From Diphasiastrum complanatum (lineage: Eukaryota > Streptophyta > Lycopodiopsida > Lycopodiales > Lycopodiaceae), in assembly GCA_029204225.1 (NCBI GenBank), contig CM055104.1, positions 44,530,120 through 44,594,119 on the forward strand: DNA of 64,000 nt. The letters are read 5' to 3'. The position numbers and the translations under genes were made by a program. Of the stretch, positions 47,070-57,763 are shown one piece after another (position 1 is the first letter of the stretch; the number at the start of each line of letters is the position of its first letter). The notes under the pieces were generated by a model. That model did no database searches. It was not told the origin of the DNA and was given only the letters and a program-made list of their open reading frames with translations.

Positions 47070-47255
47070 ACTAGTTTCACCACACTACTTTGATCCATCT
47101 TAAGAATTATCTCCATTCTAAGAATAGACCTCTTTTCTATGGTTTTGTAATGCTAAAAATAAAAACATTCATAATTGACATAGATAATAGTGTCCATATT
47201 GGATGCTTCACTATTTCCTACATCAATTTTACATATCAAGATGTAAAACCAACAT
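47070..47255 (-). pseudogene. LTR-I 3' coding-like segment shared with Copia-G
   Basis: Minus-strand translation gives ILICKIDVGNSEASNMDTII, a stop, then KRSILRMEIILKMDQSSVV and KLVEEG. Copia-G has ILMCKIDVRNSEASNLDTTL, RRSILRMEIILKLDQSSIV and KLVEEG at 56.72-56.91 kb. Many differences are conservative at protein level. It is not RT, RNase H or any domain I recognise. Confidence 0.6.
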
Positions 47256-47536
47256 GAAAAGTAATATAAATTCATAATGAATAGATTTCTCTAAAAAAAA
47301 GCATCAACCAAGCAATAAATGTGAGTAATCAACAAATGATTGCATGTCTCCTCCATATTCCACTTTATATTTTTTCTCAAAAATTTTTTACACATAGACC
47401 GATCAAAACACTCAAATTTGAAATCTACATAATGTAGCTCATTAAAATTCAATTTTTTTTTAATAACACTATAATTCGACGTCAGAGGTAGCCCGCAAGC
47501 ATGACATGTTATCCATAGTATAGTATGCAATTTATC

Positions 47537-47957
47537 ATTTCTAAAAAATAGTATAATTTTTAAATAGTAGCTCCGATTGAGACTAAATTTATATCGTTAG
47601 AAAGTGCTTTTTCTAATGACACCCTACATGACCTACTTCTGAGCTACCATTCAAAAGTTATTGCCAATATCAAAGTTTCTAGAAAATCCAATCTCTCTTT
47701 TGTGCACCCATTGAGTACTCTCTCACTGAGAGAGTGCGCTATCCGCGCACAAAAGAAATATTTGGTTAAGAGGGTCATTAATCTGCGCACAGAAGAGATA
47801 TTGGGTCTTTCAAAACTTTGACTAGCAATAACTTTTAAATGATAGCTTAGAAGTAGGTCATTTAGGATGTCATTGAAAGCTCTCATTGAGTGCTTTTCAA
47901 TGGTATAATTTTCATGTGAATTGCAGCTACGGTTTTAAAGTTATACTATTTTTAATG
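47537..47957. repeat. Foldback / MITE-like inverted repeat
   Basis: A left arm from about 47537 (CTAAAAAATAGTATAAT, CTAATGACACCCTACATGAC, CATTCAAAAGTTATTGC) is imperfectly complementary to a right arm ending about 47957 (GCAATAACTTTTAAATG, GTCATTTAGGATGTCATTG, TTATACTATTTTTAA). Arms are about 150 bp and the loop about 110 bp, with CTCTCACTGAGAGAG in the loop. No coding capacity. Confidence 0.75.
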
Positions 47958-48539
47958 AACTACAAACTATAATGTACATAGCATTGAAAATAGTGTGGAC
48001 ATAAATGAAAAGTCATTTGGATAGAAAATGAATTTATTTTTGTAATTTACATTACTAAACTTTGTCAATCTACGTGGCATTTTTTATAGGGTCTTTTTTG
48101 GATTCAAAATTCTTGTAATGAAGTTTAGATGTATTTTACATACTAAATCACCAATATCAAGAGGGAAGAGAGAGAAGAAGACAAGAGGATAGAAGAATAA
48201 AGCTCTCCAAAGATAATGAGAACATCTAATAAGTTTCTCCATGTTGGCCTTACTATATATAACAACAAAATGTCACTTTCCAAATATTTTCCTATTTGAT
48301 AGTTTCCAAGCAGTTACCAAAAATCCTAGTTTTACTTCACTAGGTTCAATGTATCTCAATCAACCAATAGAAATAGGTCCAAATTCGACATTATCATTTC
48401 ACCTACTTGTTAAAAATAGTAAAAACACTATTTTTAGGCCTTAGACATAAAGAAATAAATGTCTAAGTTGAAATCTAAGTTTGGCCTCCGAATTGCCAAA
48501 TAGGTCCAACAAAACTAGTTGACAATTTTCATAGGAGGA

Positions 48540-49079
48540 CAATTAAGCAATTGCAATCAGCCTACTCGTCCAATCGATTGTGCTAGGTAAATTGATTCTT
48601 GAGCAAATAATTCAAGGTGTAACTCCCACATGTTGCCATGTGGCAAGTAGGAATCAAGTATTATCACAACTGCATCAACATTATTGCTACGTAAACTCTC
48701 ACAACCATTGTAAAACCATGAAATTTGAGTGGACATTGTCTATGAGCAAATTTTGAATTGTAAACTAAACCACAATTTTTGGGATGTTTTTAAAGAATCA
48801 CTTCTACAATAAGTTGGAATTTTCATTGTACGTTATGAAATATGAATTCCAAATAAAACCAATCATATCATGTGAGAGGGTGGTGGAGATGGTGTGTCGT
48901 GATTAACCTAAGCAAGAGCATGAAGTAGCACTTGTCTAAAGGCATCAAGAGAGCATGTGAGATATTGAGAAATTGTTTTCATCAAAGAATTCTCGACCTA
49001 GAAATAATGTGACTCAATTATATGTATGAGAAAATGATTCATGTTTACATTACTAAAGTTGTTAACAATCAAAAGCATT
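48540..49079. other. spacer
   Basis: No gene or repeat recognised. Confidence 0.35.
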
Positions 49080-49273
49080 GATAAACATTGAAATCCGAGC
49101 CCACAACTCAAACTCGACTATCAACTTTTTCACACTTTCAAAAGTGTTTATTCAAATAAAATTTAGACTAATTAACTTTGAAAAGTCAAACTCTAAGTCT
49201 AATATAAAGTTGGCCTCAATTTGTCAAATAAACAAATATAGCAAATATGATTAAACTAGTTGAATCTTTCACA
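49080..49273 (-). repeat. Copia-H 3' LTR (start)
   Basis: The minus strand starts TGTGAAAGATTCAACTAGTT after the purine tract GAAGAGGGAG (49274-49283). It is similar over about 190 bp to the Copia-G LTR start (TGTGAGAGATTTCAACTAG..., AATAAACACTTTTG). The far end is not defined. Confidence 0.65.
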
Positions 49274-49860
49274 CTCCCTCTTCAACTATTTTTAGCATGG
49301 ACTTTGATAACACTCCAAGTGATGTCCTATGCTTCATGAACAAGTCCTTTCCCAACGCTTTGGTGAAGATATCAGTTACACATTCCCTTGAGGCCACATG
49401 TTGAAGCTCCACCTCCTTTGCAATGACTTGCTCCCTCACAAAAATGATATTGCACCTCAATATGCTTGCTCCTAGCATGAAAGATATGATTGGTTGCCAA
49501 ACCTTGGGCTGATTGATTCTAAAAAATCCAGCAAGTGAAGATCCTTGATCATCCTCTTGATCCATATCATCTCCTTTGTGCAATGTATAAGAGCTTTGCA
49601 CTCGGCCTCACTAGATGACAATGAGATAGTGGCTTGTTTCTTCGACATCCATGATATAGCTCCATCACCTATTAAAATACAATGAGCACTAATAGATTTC
49701 CTATCCATTACATCTCCAACATAGTCTAAAATTGAAAATCCAAAAAGATTAGGTGATGATCCCTCATACAATATGCCAAAATCTTGAGTTCCAATGATGT
49801 ACCTCAAAACTCGTTTCCTTAGCTTCCAATACTCCTCACACAGTTCTTGCTATGCAGTTG
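49269..49860 (-). pseudogene. Copia-H RNase H
   Basis: Minus strand: EEYWKLRKRVLRYIIGTQDF, GFSILDYVGDVMDRKSISAH, GAISWMSKKQATISLSSSEAE and IHCTKEMIWIKRMI (copia RNase H), then in another frame CNIIFVREQVIAKEVEL and CVTDIFTKALGKD to the end. The stop codon is formed with the first bases of the LTR (GAGGGAGTGTGA), exactly as in Copia-G. RT and everything upstream are missing. Confidence 0.85.
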
Positions 49861-50699
49861 GACTTTTTGGCTTGAATTCCCTGGATTTGGCCTTTCAAGC
49901 ACCGTTATAACCTGGATTTGGAACTGTATTGGTGTTCTGTTGTTTTGTGGAACAATTAGACTTTGATTGGACATTGCCCATCGATGATTTTGAACTTGGT
50001 TGAAAATTGTCGACCTTAGCCTTTTACTTCCCATTGTCTTGTGGCCTTGAAGACTGCGTGAACATGCTTGCTTGCAAACCTTGTGTCGGTTTTCTGCCAA
50101 GAGATTGAGTTGCCATAGGTACTTGTTGTAATTTAGCATCCACCATCCATTGTAGAAGGCTAGGTAGAATTCTCGTAATTTCTATTGCTACAATTTGCTT
50201 GATGGATTCGACCAGCTCTGTCTCTTGTGATGCAGTAGTCATTTGAGTTTTAGGTGACGTTGTGTACTTTTTGGATTTGGGAGGATTGTCGTGTAATCCA
50301 TTGGCCTCAAAACCAAGTGGCACTAAAATTTTCCATCTGTAGTGCATCTTGAGTGGATTTGTCTGATAACATGGTACATGCTGGTCCTTGTAAGATAATG
50401 CCATTTTAGCTTTTTGTAATTGCCTCAATGGACAATCTAGACATGGAGGGTTGACGCCACATTGTGAACACCAAGGTAGAAATACTGTTGGATCACCTCG
50501 ATGTGGGCATTTCGGATCGATGATGCCTTCCACCACATCCGAAACATTGTACCCTACAAAGAATACCATCCCCTTGGAGGTGATAAGCATACACAGGTAA
50601 CAAATGTCCCTTCTCACTCTCCACATAGTAGAGTGGTAAGCTGTTATGGTCTTTAGCTGAATTCGAGGACAATCTTGACGATATTACCAAGACTTCCAC
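49861..50699 (-). pseudogene. Unrecognised Cys-rich reading frame next to Copia-H
   Basis: The minus strand encodes, in two overlapping frames, LPLYYVESEKGHLLPVYAY, then GYNVSDVVEGIIDPKCPHRG, WCSQCGVNPPCLDCPLRQLQ, VESIKQIVAIEITRILPSLL, and a Gln/Ser/Lys-rich tail (SKSSMGNVQSKSN) that runs into the RNase H of Copia-H. The Cys cluster (C-x11-C-x2-C-x5-C-x2-C around 50430-50520) could bind zinc. One frame switch near 50640 and two stops near 50020 and 49900 break it. No family recognised. A gag-like role is possible from the basic Gln-rich tail. Confidence 0.4.
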
Positions 50700-52029
50700 T
50701 CTTTTGAAATGAGAGAAACGAAAAAAGAAAAGAGTAAATAAAAAATCGATCAGTATGGATGAAAAAATACGAACAACAAAAATAAAAAGTCATAGTAATA
50801 GATGGATGTAACAGGTGAATTTTATGAACAAGATGAAGGCTACATAGAATGGAGATGGAAGAAAATGAGCATTGTGACGGTGTAGATGGCAACTGATGTG
50901 GAGGAACAATGGTAACTATGGTGCCGGGTGGGTGGGGTCCAAAGCCTCCCCGTTGAGGCCCCAGCGATGGTATGACTTGTTTACGATTGAGCTGGTGATT
51001 GGCATGTCAAGTCATTAGCCAATGAGGCCTCCTCTTTTTTTTTTTTGTAGAAGAGGGCGAGTAATACACAATGGGCGAGTAATTACAGTAGGCGAGTAAT
51101 TACAGTGGGCGAGTAATGGACGCGAGTTATGCTGGGCGCGAGTAATAGCTCTGATGGTGAGTATAATGAATTATAACTCGCCGAGCTCTCAGAAGATAGA
51201 TCAGTATGTGTGCAGGCCTCAACTCTGATGGCAAGTAAAGATAGTGAACAAAAAAACGAAAAACTTTGATGGCGAGTTATAAATCCCTGATGGCGAGTTA
51301 TAACTGGTGAGTAATAAAAATGACGGAAATATAAAAAATGATAGGATAATTTAAAATGACAAGTAATAGCTCTGAGCGCGAGTAATAAATTATGACTCGA
51401 CGATCACCAAGAAGATACCTCTGAGCTTGCTGATCACTCTGCTCTGTTGGCGAGTAAAGTTGATGAGAAAAAAGTGGAAAAAAGTGGTCTAGCGAGTAAA
51501 AGGTGGATGGGCGAGTAAAGTATTGATGGCGAGTTATAAGTTATAACTCGCCGAGCTCACAGAACAGAGTCTAGACCTTGACTAGCTCTCTAAAAAAGTG
51601 GCAAGTAAAGAAAATGACAGAAAAGTGGGAAAAGCACAATAGGCGTGTAATAAATCTATCAAAAAGATAGAAAATACCATGGATAGAAAAAGATTTGTAG
51701 GTAGGATTTCTTTCACTGTTCACCTCCCTTGATAAGACCAATCTCTTGAGGAGAAAATCTAGAGCCAAGAACACCTAGATAAGCACAGATTAATGAAACC
51801 AAAAAAAGACCAACAAGAGAGGTAGCATCCGAGATGAATGCCTCACCAATCTAGGCCATTCCACGATCCAATCCGAAGCCAAGATTGACAACCTTAGCAA
51901 GCCTAGACCCCACTCCTCTTTCGTCGCTTAGCCCTCTCCCTATTGGATCGAAGCCTGATACTACACGACAAAACCCCTTCTTTGCCCTCTACATGCGATC
52001 GATTAGGGAGGCACGAAAAAGTTTCAACA
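50700..52029 (+). repeat. Gypsy-L 5' LTR region (end at 52029; start undefined) with GCGAGTAAT words
   Basis: No gene. The right edge ...TTTCAACA precedes a clear primer-binding site, so the LTR ends at 52029. Between about 51050 and 51650 the word GGCGAGTAAT and variants (GCGAGTTAT, GCGAGTAAAG, inverted AACTCGCC) recurs about 18 times. No second LTR lies in the window. Confidence 0.5.
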
Positions 52030-52035
52030 TTTTTT

Positions 52036-52053
52036 TGGCGCCGTTGCCGGGGA
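52036..52053 (+). other. Gypsy-L primer-binding site (tRNA-Asp type)
   Basis: TGGCGCCGTTGCCGGGGA, the well-known plant Ty3/gypsy primer site complementary to Asp tRNA, follows a short T run after the LTR end. Confidence 0.85.
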
Positions 52054-52099
52054 GACGGTGCTAAATAGTCCTAGGAGTGGTTTTTTAGTTTGTATTTTT

Positions 52100-52751
52100 T
52101 GTGAGAGATTTCAACTAGTTTAGTCTAGTTTAGTCACATTTTGGTAAATTGTCAATAAGAGGCCAAAACTCATTTTATACTTAAAGATAAACTTTTTGAA
52201 GTTATATTAGTTTAAAATACATTCAATAAACACTTTTGGAAAGTGTGGGAAAGTTGGTAGTCAAGTTTGAGAGAGATTCAAATTTGAACTTTGGGTACAT
52301 TGAATCTAGACCCAAAAATAGTAGGGTTTACATTTTGGAGGGAAAGCCAAGTGGCCAAATAGGGTTTGAAAACTCTATAAAAGGATGTAACTCGTGGAGA
52401 GACACATCTTCTCTCTTCTCTATCTCATTTCATGCTTATACATGGTTCTCTTGGGTTCTACTATCCATTGGTGCACTATCTTGGTGATTGCTTGCAATTC
52501 TATGTGTAGAATGATCTATATTTGCAATTTGTGGATCCACAAGTGTGAAATACCGTAGCTTGCTGGTTTTGTATGGAAAGCAATAGTACATAATCATTTC
52601 ATTCAAGTTTGATCAAGTTCTATTAGTGTTTGCATCTCAAATTATGTGTAGATGCTGATTTTTCTACATTGGTGAAATTGGTAGTGTATTTCTCTTTCTA
52701 ACCAAAGATCATTCAAGTAGATTGGATCTTAAGGATCTGAAATCTTTCACA
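52100..52751 (+). repeat. Copia-G 5' LTR
   Basis: 652 bp, terminal inverted TGTGAGAGATTTC/GAAATCTTTCACA. A promoter-like CTCTATAAAAGG lies at about 52373-52384, giving a likely transcript start about 30 bp further on. Confidence 0.93.
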
Positions 52752-52763
52752 TGGTATCAGAAC
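52752..52763 (+). other. Copia-G primer-binding site
   Basis: TGGTATCAGAAC directly after the LTR, initiator-Met tRNA complement for the first ten bases. Confidence 0.88.
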
Positions 52764-53351
52764 TTGTGTTTCAACTTATGAAAGAGGAAATCATATCTAT
52801 CAATGATTTGGTGAAGATATCAAGTCTAGAGCATGCTAGAAAGGATTCTACACCAAAATCGGATTTTTTGCTTTTGTAGATTGGATCTTTTGTAGATCAA
52901 AACACTAAATAGGTCAATATACTTGTTCAATTCCATTTTTTGAATTCACATGCTGGATTTGGCCAGTTTTTGGATCATTGGTTCAGCCTAAGTGGTGGCT
53001 TATAGATTGCATATCAAATTTTCAGCATTTGCATGTAGATTTGAAATAGTCAATTTTTTGTGATTTTGTCAAAACCCTAATTTTGATTGGATCTCTAGAT
53101 AGTGAGGTTGCTGGACTTCATTTGAGTGTATTTCAATCTTAGGAAGTGGCAAAAGTCATTAGATTGAGGATAGATCATAGGTTGATCAAGATTCCATGAT
53201 TCTATGTGTTGATTTGCTTGGATAAGTGCTAGAAGAGAATTTGTGAGATAGTTTCAAATCTTGGTGATTTCTTTTGAAAGCGTTTGTTGTTGTTCAAAGG
53301 AGTGCTTTGTGCATTGAAACAGGTTGAAAGAGAAGATCAGGTCATTGCTAC

Positions 53352-54584
53352 ATGGCAACCTCAATTGGAGTCATGTTGGAAGCCAATGATAGGCTTACCT
53401 CAAGTAACTATTCATTATGGAAAGTCAGGATGGAGTCACTTCTTGAGATGAATGATGTTTTGGATATTGTTGTAGGTTTGGAGGAGAGACCAGCAACACA
53501 ACAAGATCAATTGAGGTATGACAAGAGGGCCAAGAAGGCTCTACACATGATAAAGATGAATGTTACCAATGAACTTCTCAAGGAAGTTGGTAAGTGCACA
53601 TCGTCTTTGAAAGCTTGGAATTCATTGAAGAAGCTTTATGAATCCAAGTCTACTTCTAGAGTGTTGACTCTAAGAAGGCAAATCTTTTCTTGTTTGCAAA
53701 AGAATGAAGAAAGTCCAAGTACTTTTGTTTTGAGAATGAAAGCATTGAATGATGAGTTAGCTTGCATACATGAAAGCATTAAGGAAGGAGAGCTTATTCA
53801 AGTGATTCTTAATGGCTTGTTGGATGCTCATGCTAACATTGTTCAAAGTATTGCTATTCAAAAGACTTTGCCAAGTTTGATGGATCTTCAAGAGATCTTG
53901 ATCAATGAGGAATATAGGCTTCAAGCAAGAGGTGGATCTACATCGACACTTCAAGAGGATGCTATGTTCACAAAGGGCAAATTCAAGGGAAAAACCAAAA
54001 GCAAGTGATCTAAAGGGCAAGATCAAGTGGATGCTTCTTCAAGTGGCAAAAAGAAGAATAGATCAAAGCTCAAGTGCTTCTATTGTGGCATCAAAGGACA
54101 CTTTGCAAGTGAGTGCTACAAGAAGAAGAGAGATCAAGGAGACAAGCAAAGTAATCTTACTCTTGATGAGGATGGTTTGGATGTGCAAGATGCAAATGAT
54201 GATGCTTTTGTGATGTCTTCATGTATGCTTGCTAATGATGGACATCTAGATCCTTGGTGGATTGATAGTGGAGCAAGTTCACACATGACTTTTCACAAAG
54301 AGTACTTCACTTCTTTGTTGGCATATGGAGATGACAAGAGGGTGATCTACACGGCCAATGATGGTGAGTGTGCAATCAAAGGGATTGGCACGATTCCTAT
54401 TTCTCTCTCTACAAATAGGAATGTTCATTTGGAGGATGTCTTGTTTATTCCATCTATTACCAAGAATTTTCTTAGTGTGAGTCAAATGCTAAGTAAGGGC
54501 CTCAAGGTGGAGTTTGATGGAGATGCTTGTTTGATCAAAAGGAAGGATGTCTTGATTGGAAAAGGTAAAAGACAAGGGAAGTAG
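53352..54584 (+). pseudogene. Copia-G gag and protease
   Basis: The ATG at 53352 gives MATSIGVMLEANDRLTSSNY. UBN2-type gag: LWKVRMESLLEMNDVLDIVV, AWNSLKKLYESKSTSRVL and LPSLMDLQEILINEEYRL. A TGA at 54006-54008 follows KGKTKSK. The same frame continues with the knuckle CFYCGIKGHFASEC, then WWIDSGASSHMT (D-S-G protease site) and FIPSITKNFLSVSQML. A TAG at 54582-54584 ends this piece, and the integrase continues in the same frame. Confidence 0.9.
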
Positions 54585-55840
54585 ATCAAACTTGATGCTT
54601 GTGTTATTGCTAACCAAGTTGGATGTGTTGCAAAGGAGCAAATTTCTATTCAAGAGGTTTGGCACAAAAGGATGGAACACCTCAACTTCAAGTCATTGGA
54701 GGTAATGGCAAGGAAGAAGGTTGTGATTGGTCTTCCAAGTTCCTTAAGTAATGACAAGCATGTTTGTGAGTCTTGTGCTTTGTCTAATTCACATAGACTA
54801 CCTTATACTAGATCTATTTCTAGATCTACAAAGCCTTTTCAACTTGTACATTCGGATATTCATGGATTTACTACAATTAGCAATAGTGGAGCTAAGATGT
54901 ATGTAACATTCATTGATGATTCTAGTAGATTTTGTTGGATCTATCTACTAAAGAGCAAGGATGAAGTGTCTGATGTCTTTGTCAAGTTCAAGAATGCAAG
55001 GGAGAACCAATTCTCCACAAAGATCAAGTGCTTGAGAGGTGACAATGGTGGTGAGTACATATCTAACAAGTTCAAGGCTTGTTGTGATGAGCATGGGATC
55101 AAGAGGGAGTATACAACATCAAGGACCCCACAACAAAATGGATTGGCTGAAAGGAAGAATAGAACTTTATGTGAAAGTGCTAAAGCTATGAGGTTAAGTG
55201 CTAATCTTGACAAACCATTTTGGGATCAAGCTTTGTTGTGTGCCAATTTCTTGTGCAATAGGTGGCCGAGTGCTATTTTGGATGGAAGGACACCTTTTGA
55301 GATGCTATTCAAGAGGAGGCCGAGTGTCAACTTTCTAAGAACCTTTGGATGCACATGCTATGTCAACATTACTCTTGATGATAGGACCAAGGAGGATCCA
55401 TCTTCAAGAAGAGGTATTTTTGTTGGATATAATGAGGTGAGTAAAGCCTACAAGGTTTACATTCCTTCTACTAACAAAGTGACTGTTGGTAGAGATGTCA
55501 TTTTTGATGAGGGAAACATTCCAAAGGTGTCTTCAAGCATGATTGATGGTAAAATAGATGGATCTAACATTCTTGATGTTGATGAGAAGGATCCTACTTT
55601 GGATGGTGGTGATGATGGACCTTCATCAAGTCAAAAGCCAAGGAGAACATCAAGAGAAAGACAAGTACCTTCAAGGCTCACATATGATCAAAAGGGTAAG
55701 CAAGTAGTTTCTGGAAATTACGTTGCTTTCCTAACCTCTTTGGATGATCCTACAAGTGTAGATCAAGCAAGGAAAGAAGAGGAGTGGATCCAAGCAATGG
55801 ATCTCGAGTATCGATCTCTTATGAAGAGTGGAACATCTTT
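54585..55840 (+). pseudogene. Copia-G integrase and RT N-terminal stub
   Basis: Same frame as gag: VWHKRMEHLNFKSLEVMA (GAG-pre-integrase), CESCALSNSHRLPY, VHSDIHGF, FIDDSSRFCWIYLL, CLRGDNGGEYIS and GLAERKNRTLCESAKAM supply the D-D-E core. LRTFGCTCYVNI and the VYIPSTNKVTVGRDVIFDEG module follow, then EEWIQAMDLEYRSLMKSGT, the first residues of the copia RT domain. The RT ends there, at about 55834. Everything diagnostic of RT and RNase H is absent. Confidence 0.9.
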
Positions 55841-56912
55841 TGGAGGATCTTCTTGTGTACATGGAGCTATGCAAGTGGATGGATGTTATCTTGCTATAAA
55901 ATCAAGTAATGGATCTGGAAAACAAAGTTTGTTCAATGACTTTGATGGTCAAGTTGAAGATCAAGAGGTTGATCTCAAAGCACTTCAACTAATCAAAAGG
56001 GAAGGTGACAATTTGGAGCTAGTCAAGAGCATCAAAGGAGAGGTAATTGGCAAAGGTGTTATGGATCTGTTTTTACAGCATATTGAAGACTCAAGTAAAG
56101 TCAAAGGAGCAGCAAGGAAGTGTTGTTCAAGTTTACTTTACTTGTTCCATCTCATGTTTGAGCTATTTCATGTGGATGTGTGCAAATTGTCAAGATATGG
56201 ACAAACTAGCTACATTGTCTTGCAATATCTTATTGTTGGAGTTGTACTAGCATTCTTGGCTGGTTTTGCTGATGGAAATGAAGTTATTGGAGGTTCATTA
56301 TGTCACTCATCCATGATCAAGCTCTCAAGTGTTGAGCTACTTGGTGCCAATACTTGGAGATTGTCAATTTTTGGTGAATTCATGGTCATTTTCTTGTGTC
56401 AAGTAGATCTTGAAGATGGACTAGTGCAACCTACTTTGTTTATGGAGTCATGTGGTGCTAGATTTGCATCATTAATGTACTCACCTACTCATGGATTTCC
56501 AAGGTTTGATGGTTTCTTGTGGCAAGATGGAGATGGAGGCTCATTCATGGAGTTTTATGGTGGAGACATATCAAGAAAGGACAAAGTTGGAGGAGACAAG
56601 CAAGCAAATGGTCATCACTCACATTTATTGTTTGGTTGCTGTAATTTTCCAGAGAGTTTAAAGTTTGAAACATGGAAGAATCATTTCATTCACATTCTAT
56701 TTGGTTCTTCATGTTCTAGTTATATCTTGATGTGTAAAATTGATGTAAGAAATAGTGAAGCATCCAATTTGGACACTACTCTCTATATCAATTATGAAAG
56801 ATACTTTAGAACCTTAGAAAGAAGATCTATACTGAGGATGGAGATCATTCTAAAGTTGGATCAAAGTTCTATTGTTCAAACTATGCCAAAACTAGTTGAA
56901 GAGGGAGTGTGA
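55835..56912 (+). CDS. Copia-G 3' open reading frame replacing RT/RNase H
   Basis: The frame stays open for about 360 codons after the RT stub. Features: SFGGSSCVHGAMQVDGC, an acidic/polar stretch (QVEDQEVDLKALQLIKREGD), a hydrophobic segment that could cross a membrane (SYIVLQYLIVGVVLAFLAGF), aromatic/Gly-rich FPRFDGFLWQDGDGGSFMEF, then a C-terminal part shared with LTR-I (RRSILRMEIILKLDQSSIV) and PKLVEEGV, whose TGA uses the first LTR bases as in Copia-H. No retroviral domain and no family I know. It may be captured host sequence, a rearranged 3' region, or chance openness in A/G-rich DNA. Translation would need read-through of two upstream stops or a separate start. Confidence 0.5.
56899..56907 (+). 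other. Copia-G polypurine tract
   Basis: AAGAGGGAG immediately before the 3' LTR; the same tract is seen in Copia-H. Confidence 0.85.
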
Positions 56913-57558
56913 GAGATTTCAACTAGTTTAGACTAGTTTAGTCACATTTTGGTAAATTGTTAATAAGAGGCCAAAACTCATTTTAGACTTAGAGATAAAC
57001 TTTTGAAGTTATATTAGTTTAAAATACATTCAATAAACACTTTTGGAAAGTGTGGGAAAGTTGGTAGTCAAGTTTGAGAGAGATTCAAATTTGAACTTTG
57101 GGTACATTGAATCTAGACCCAAAAATAGTAGAGTTTAGATTTTGGAGAGAAAGCCAAGTGGCCAAATAGGGTTTGAAAACTCTATAAAAGGATGTAACTC
57201 GTGGAGAGACACGTCTTCTCTCTTCTCTATCTCATTTCATGCTTATACATGGTTCTCTTGGGTTCTACTATCCATTGGTGCACTATCTTGGTGATTGCTT
57301 GCAACTCTATGTGTAAAATGATCTATATTTGCTATTTTTGGATCCACACGTGTGAAATACAGTAGCTTGCCGGTTTTGTACGGAAAGCAACAGTACATAA
57401 TCATTTCATTCAAGTTTAATCAAGTTCTATTAGTGTTTGCATCTCAAATTGTGTGTAGATGCTGATTTTTCTACATTGGTGAAATTAGTAGTGTATTTCT
57501 CTTTCTAACCAAAGATCATTCAAGTAAATTGGATCTTAAGGATCTGAAATCTTTCACA
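56908..57558 (+). repeat. Copia-G 3' LTR
   Basis: Partner of 52100-52751; about 97% identical by eye. Confidence 0.93.
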
Positions 57559-57763
57559 TTTTTCTCCTATCACGTCATCATGACACATCACCATCCTCTC
57601 CACACAGCTACTGCATATCATAGTCATTTTCTATTTTCTTCCTCACACTTTCTTCTTGTATTTTTTATGCCTTCTTTCATTACTTATGATTACTATCTTT
57701 GTGATCAAGCATTCTATTACAACCTGTTGCAATCTGCGGAGCTTTCGTCAAATATTCGACAAA

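Larger units (their letters stand above)
46804..48533 (-). mobile_element. LTR-I: short non-autonomous LTR element
   Basis: Direct repeats 46804-47056 and 48282-48533 (shared TTTCCAAG, CTAGTTTTACTT, GTATCTCAATCAA, AAGTTTGGCCTCC, AACAAAACTAGTTGACA) act as LTR parts. The minus strand has a purine tract (GAAGAGGGTCAG) immediately before the left repeat, whose edge TGTGAAAAC matches Copia-G and Copia-H LTR starts. The interior lacks gag and pol. Next to the purine tract it carries a segment (about 47070-47255) homologous to the 3' part of the Copia-G reading frame. A foldback lies in the interior. Confidence 0.65.
52100..57558 (+). mobile_element. Copia-G: LTR element with gag, protease and integrase but no RT
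   Basis: LTRs at 52100-52751 and 56908-57558 begin TGTGAGAGATTTC and end GAAATCTTTCACA. TTTTT lies on both flanks (52095-52099 and 57559-57563), consistent with a 5-bp target duplication in a T run. The primer-binding site TGGTATCAGAAC (52752) and a purine tract AAGAGGGAG (56899-56907) are in place. It is inserted in the leader of Gypsy-L. The two LTRs differ at about 21 of 651 positions plus one indel by eye (about 3%), younger than most neighbours. It must depend on another element for reverse transcription. Confidence 0.93.

Noticed and set aside
40680-51660. CRISPR array from repeated CGAGT words
   Set aside because: Repeat words are about 10 bp, spacing is irregular, orientation mixed, and the genome is eukaryotic.
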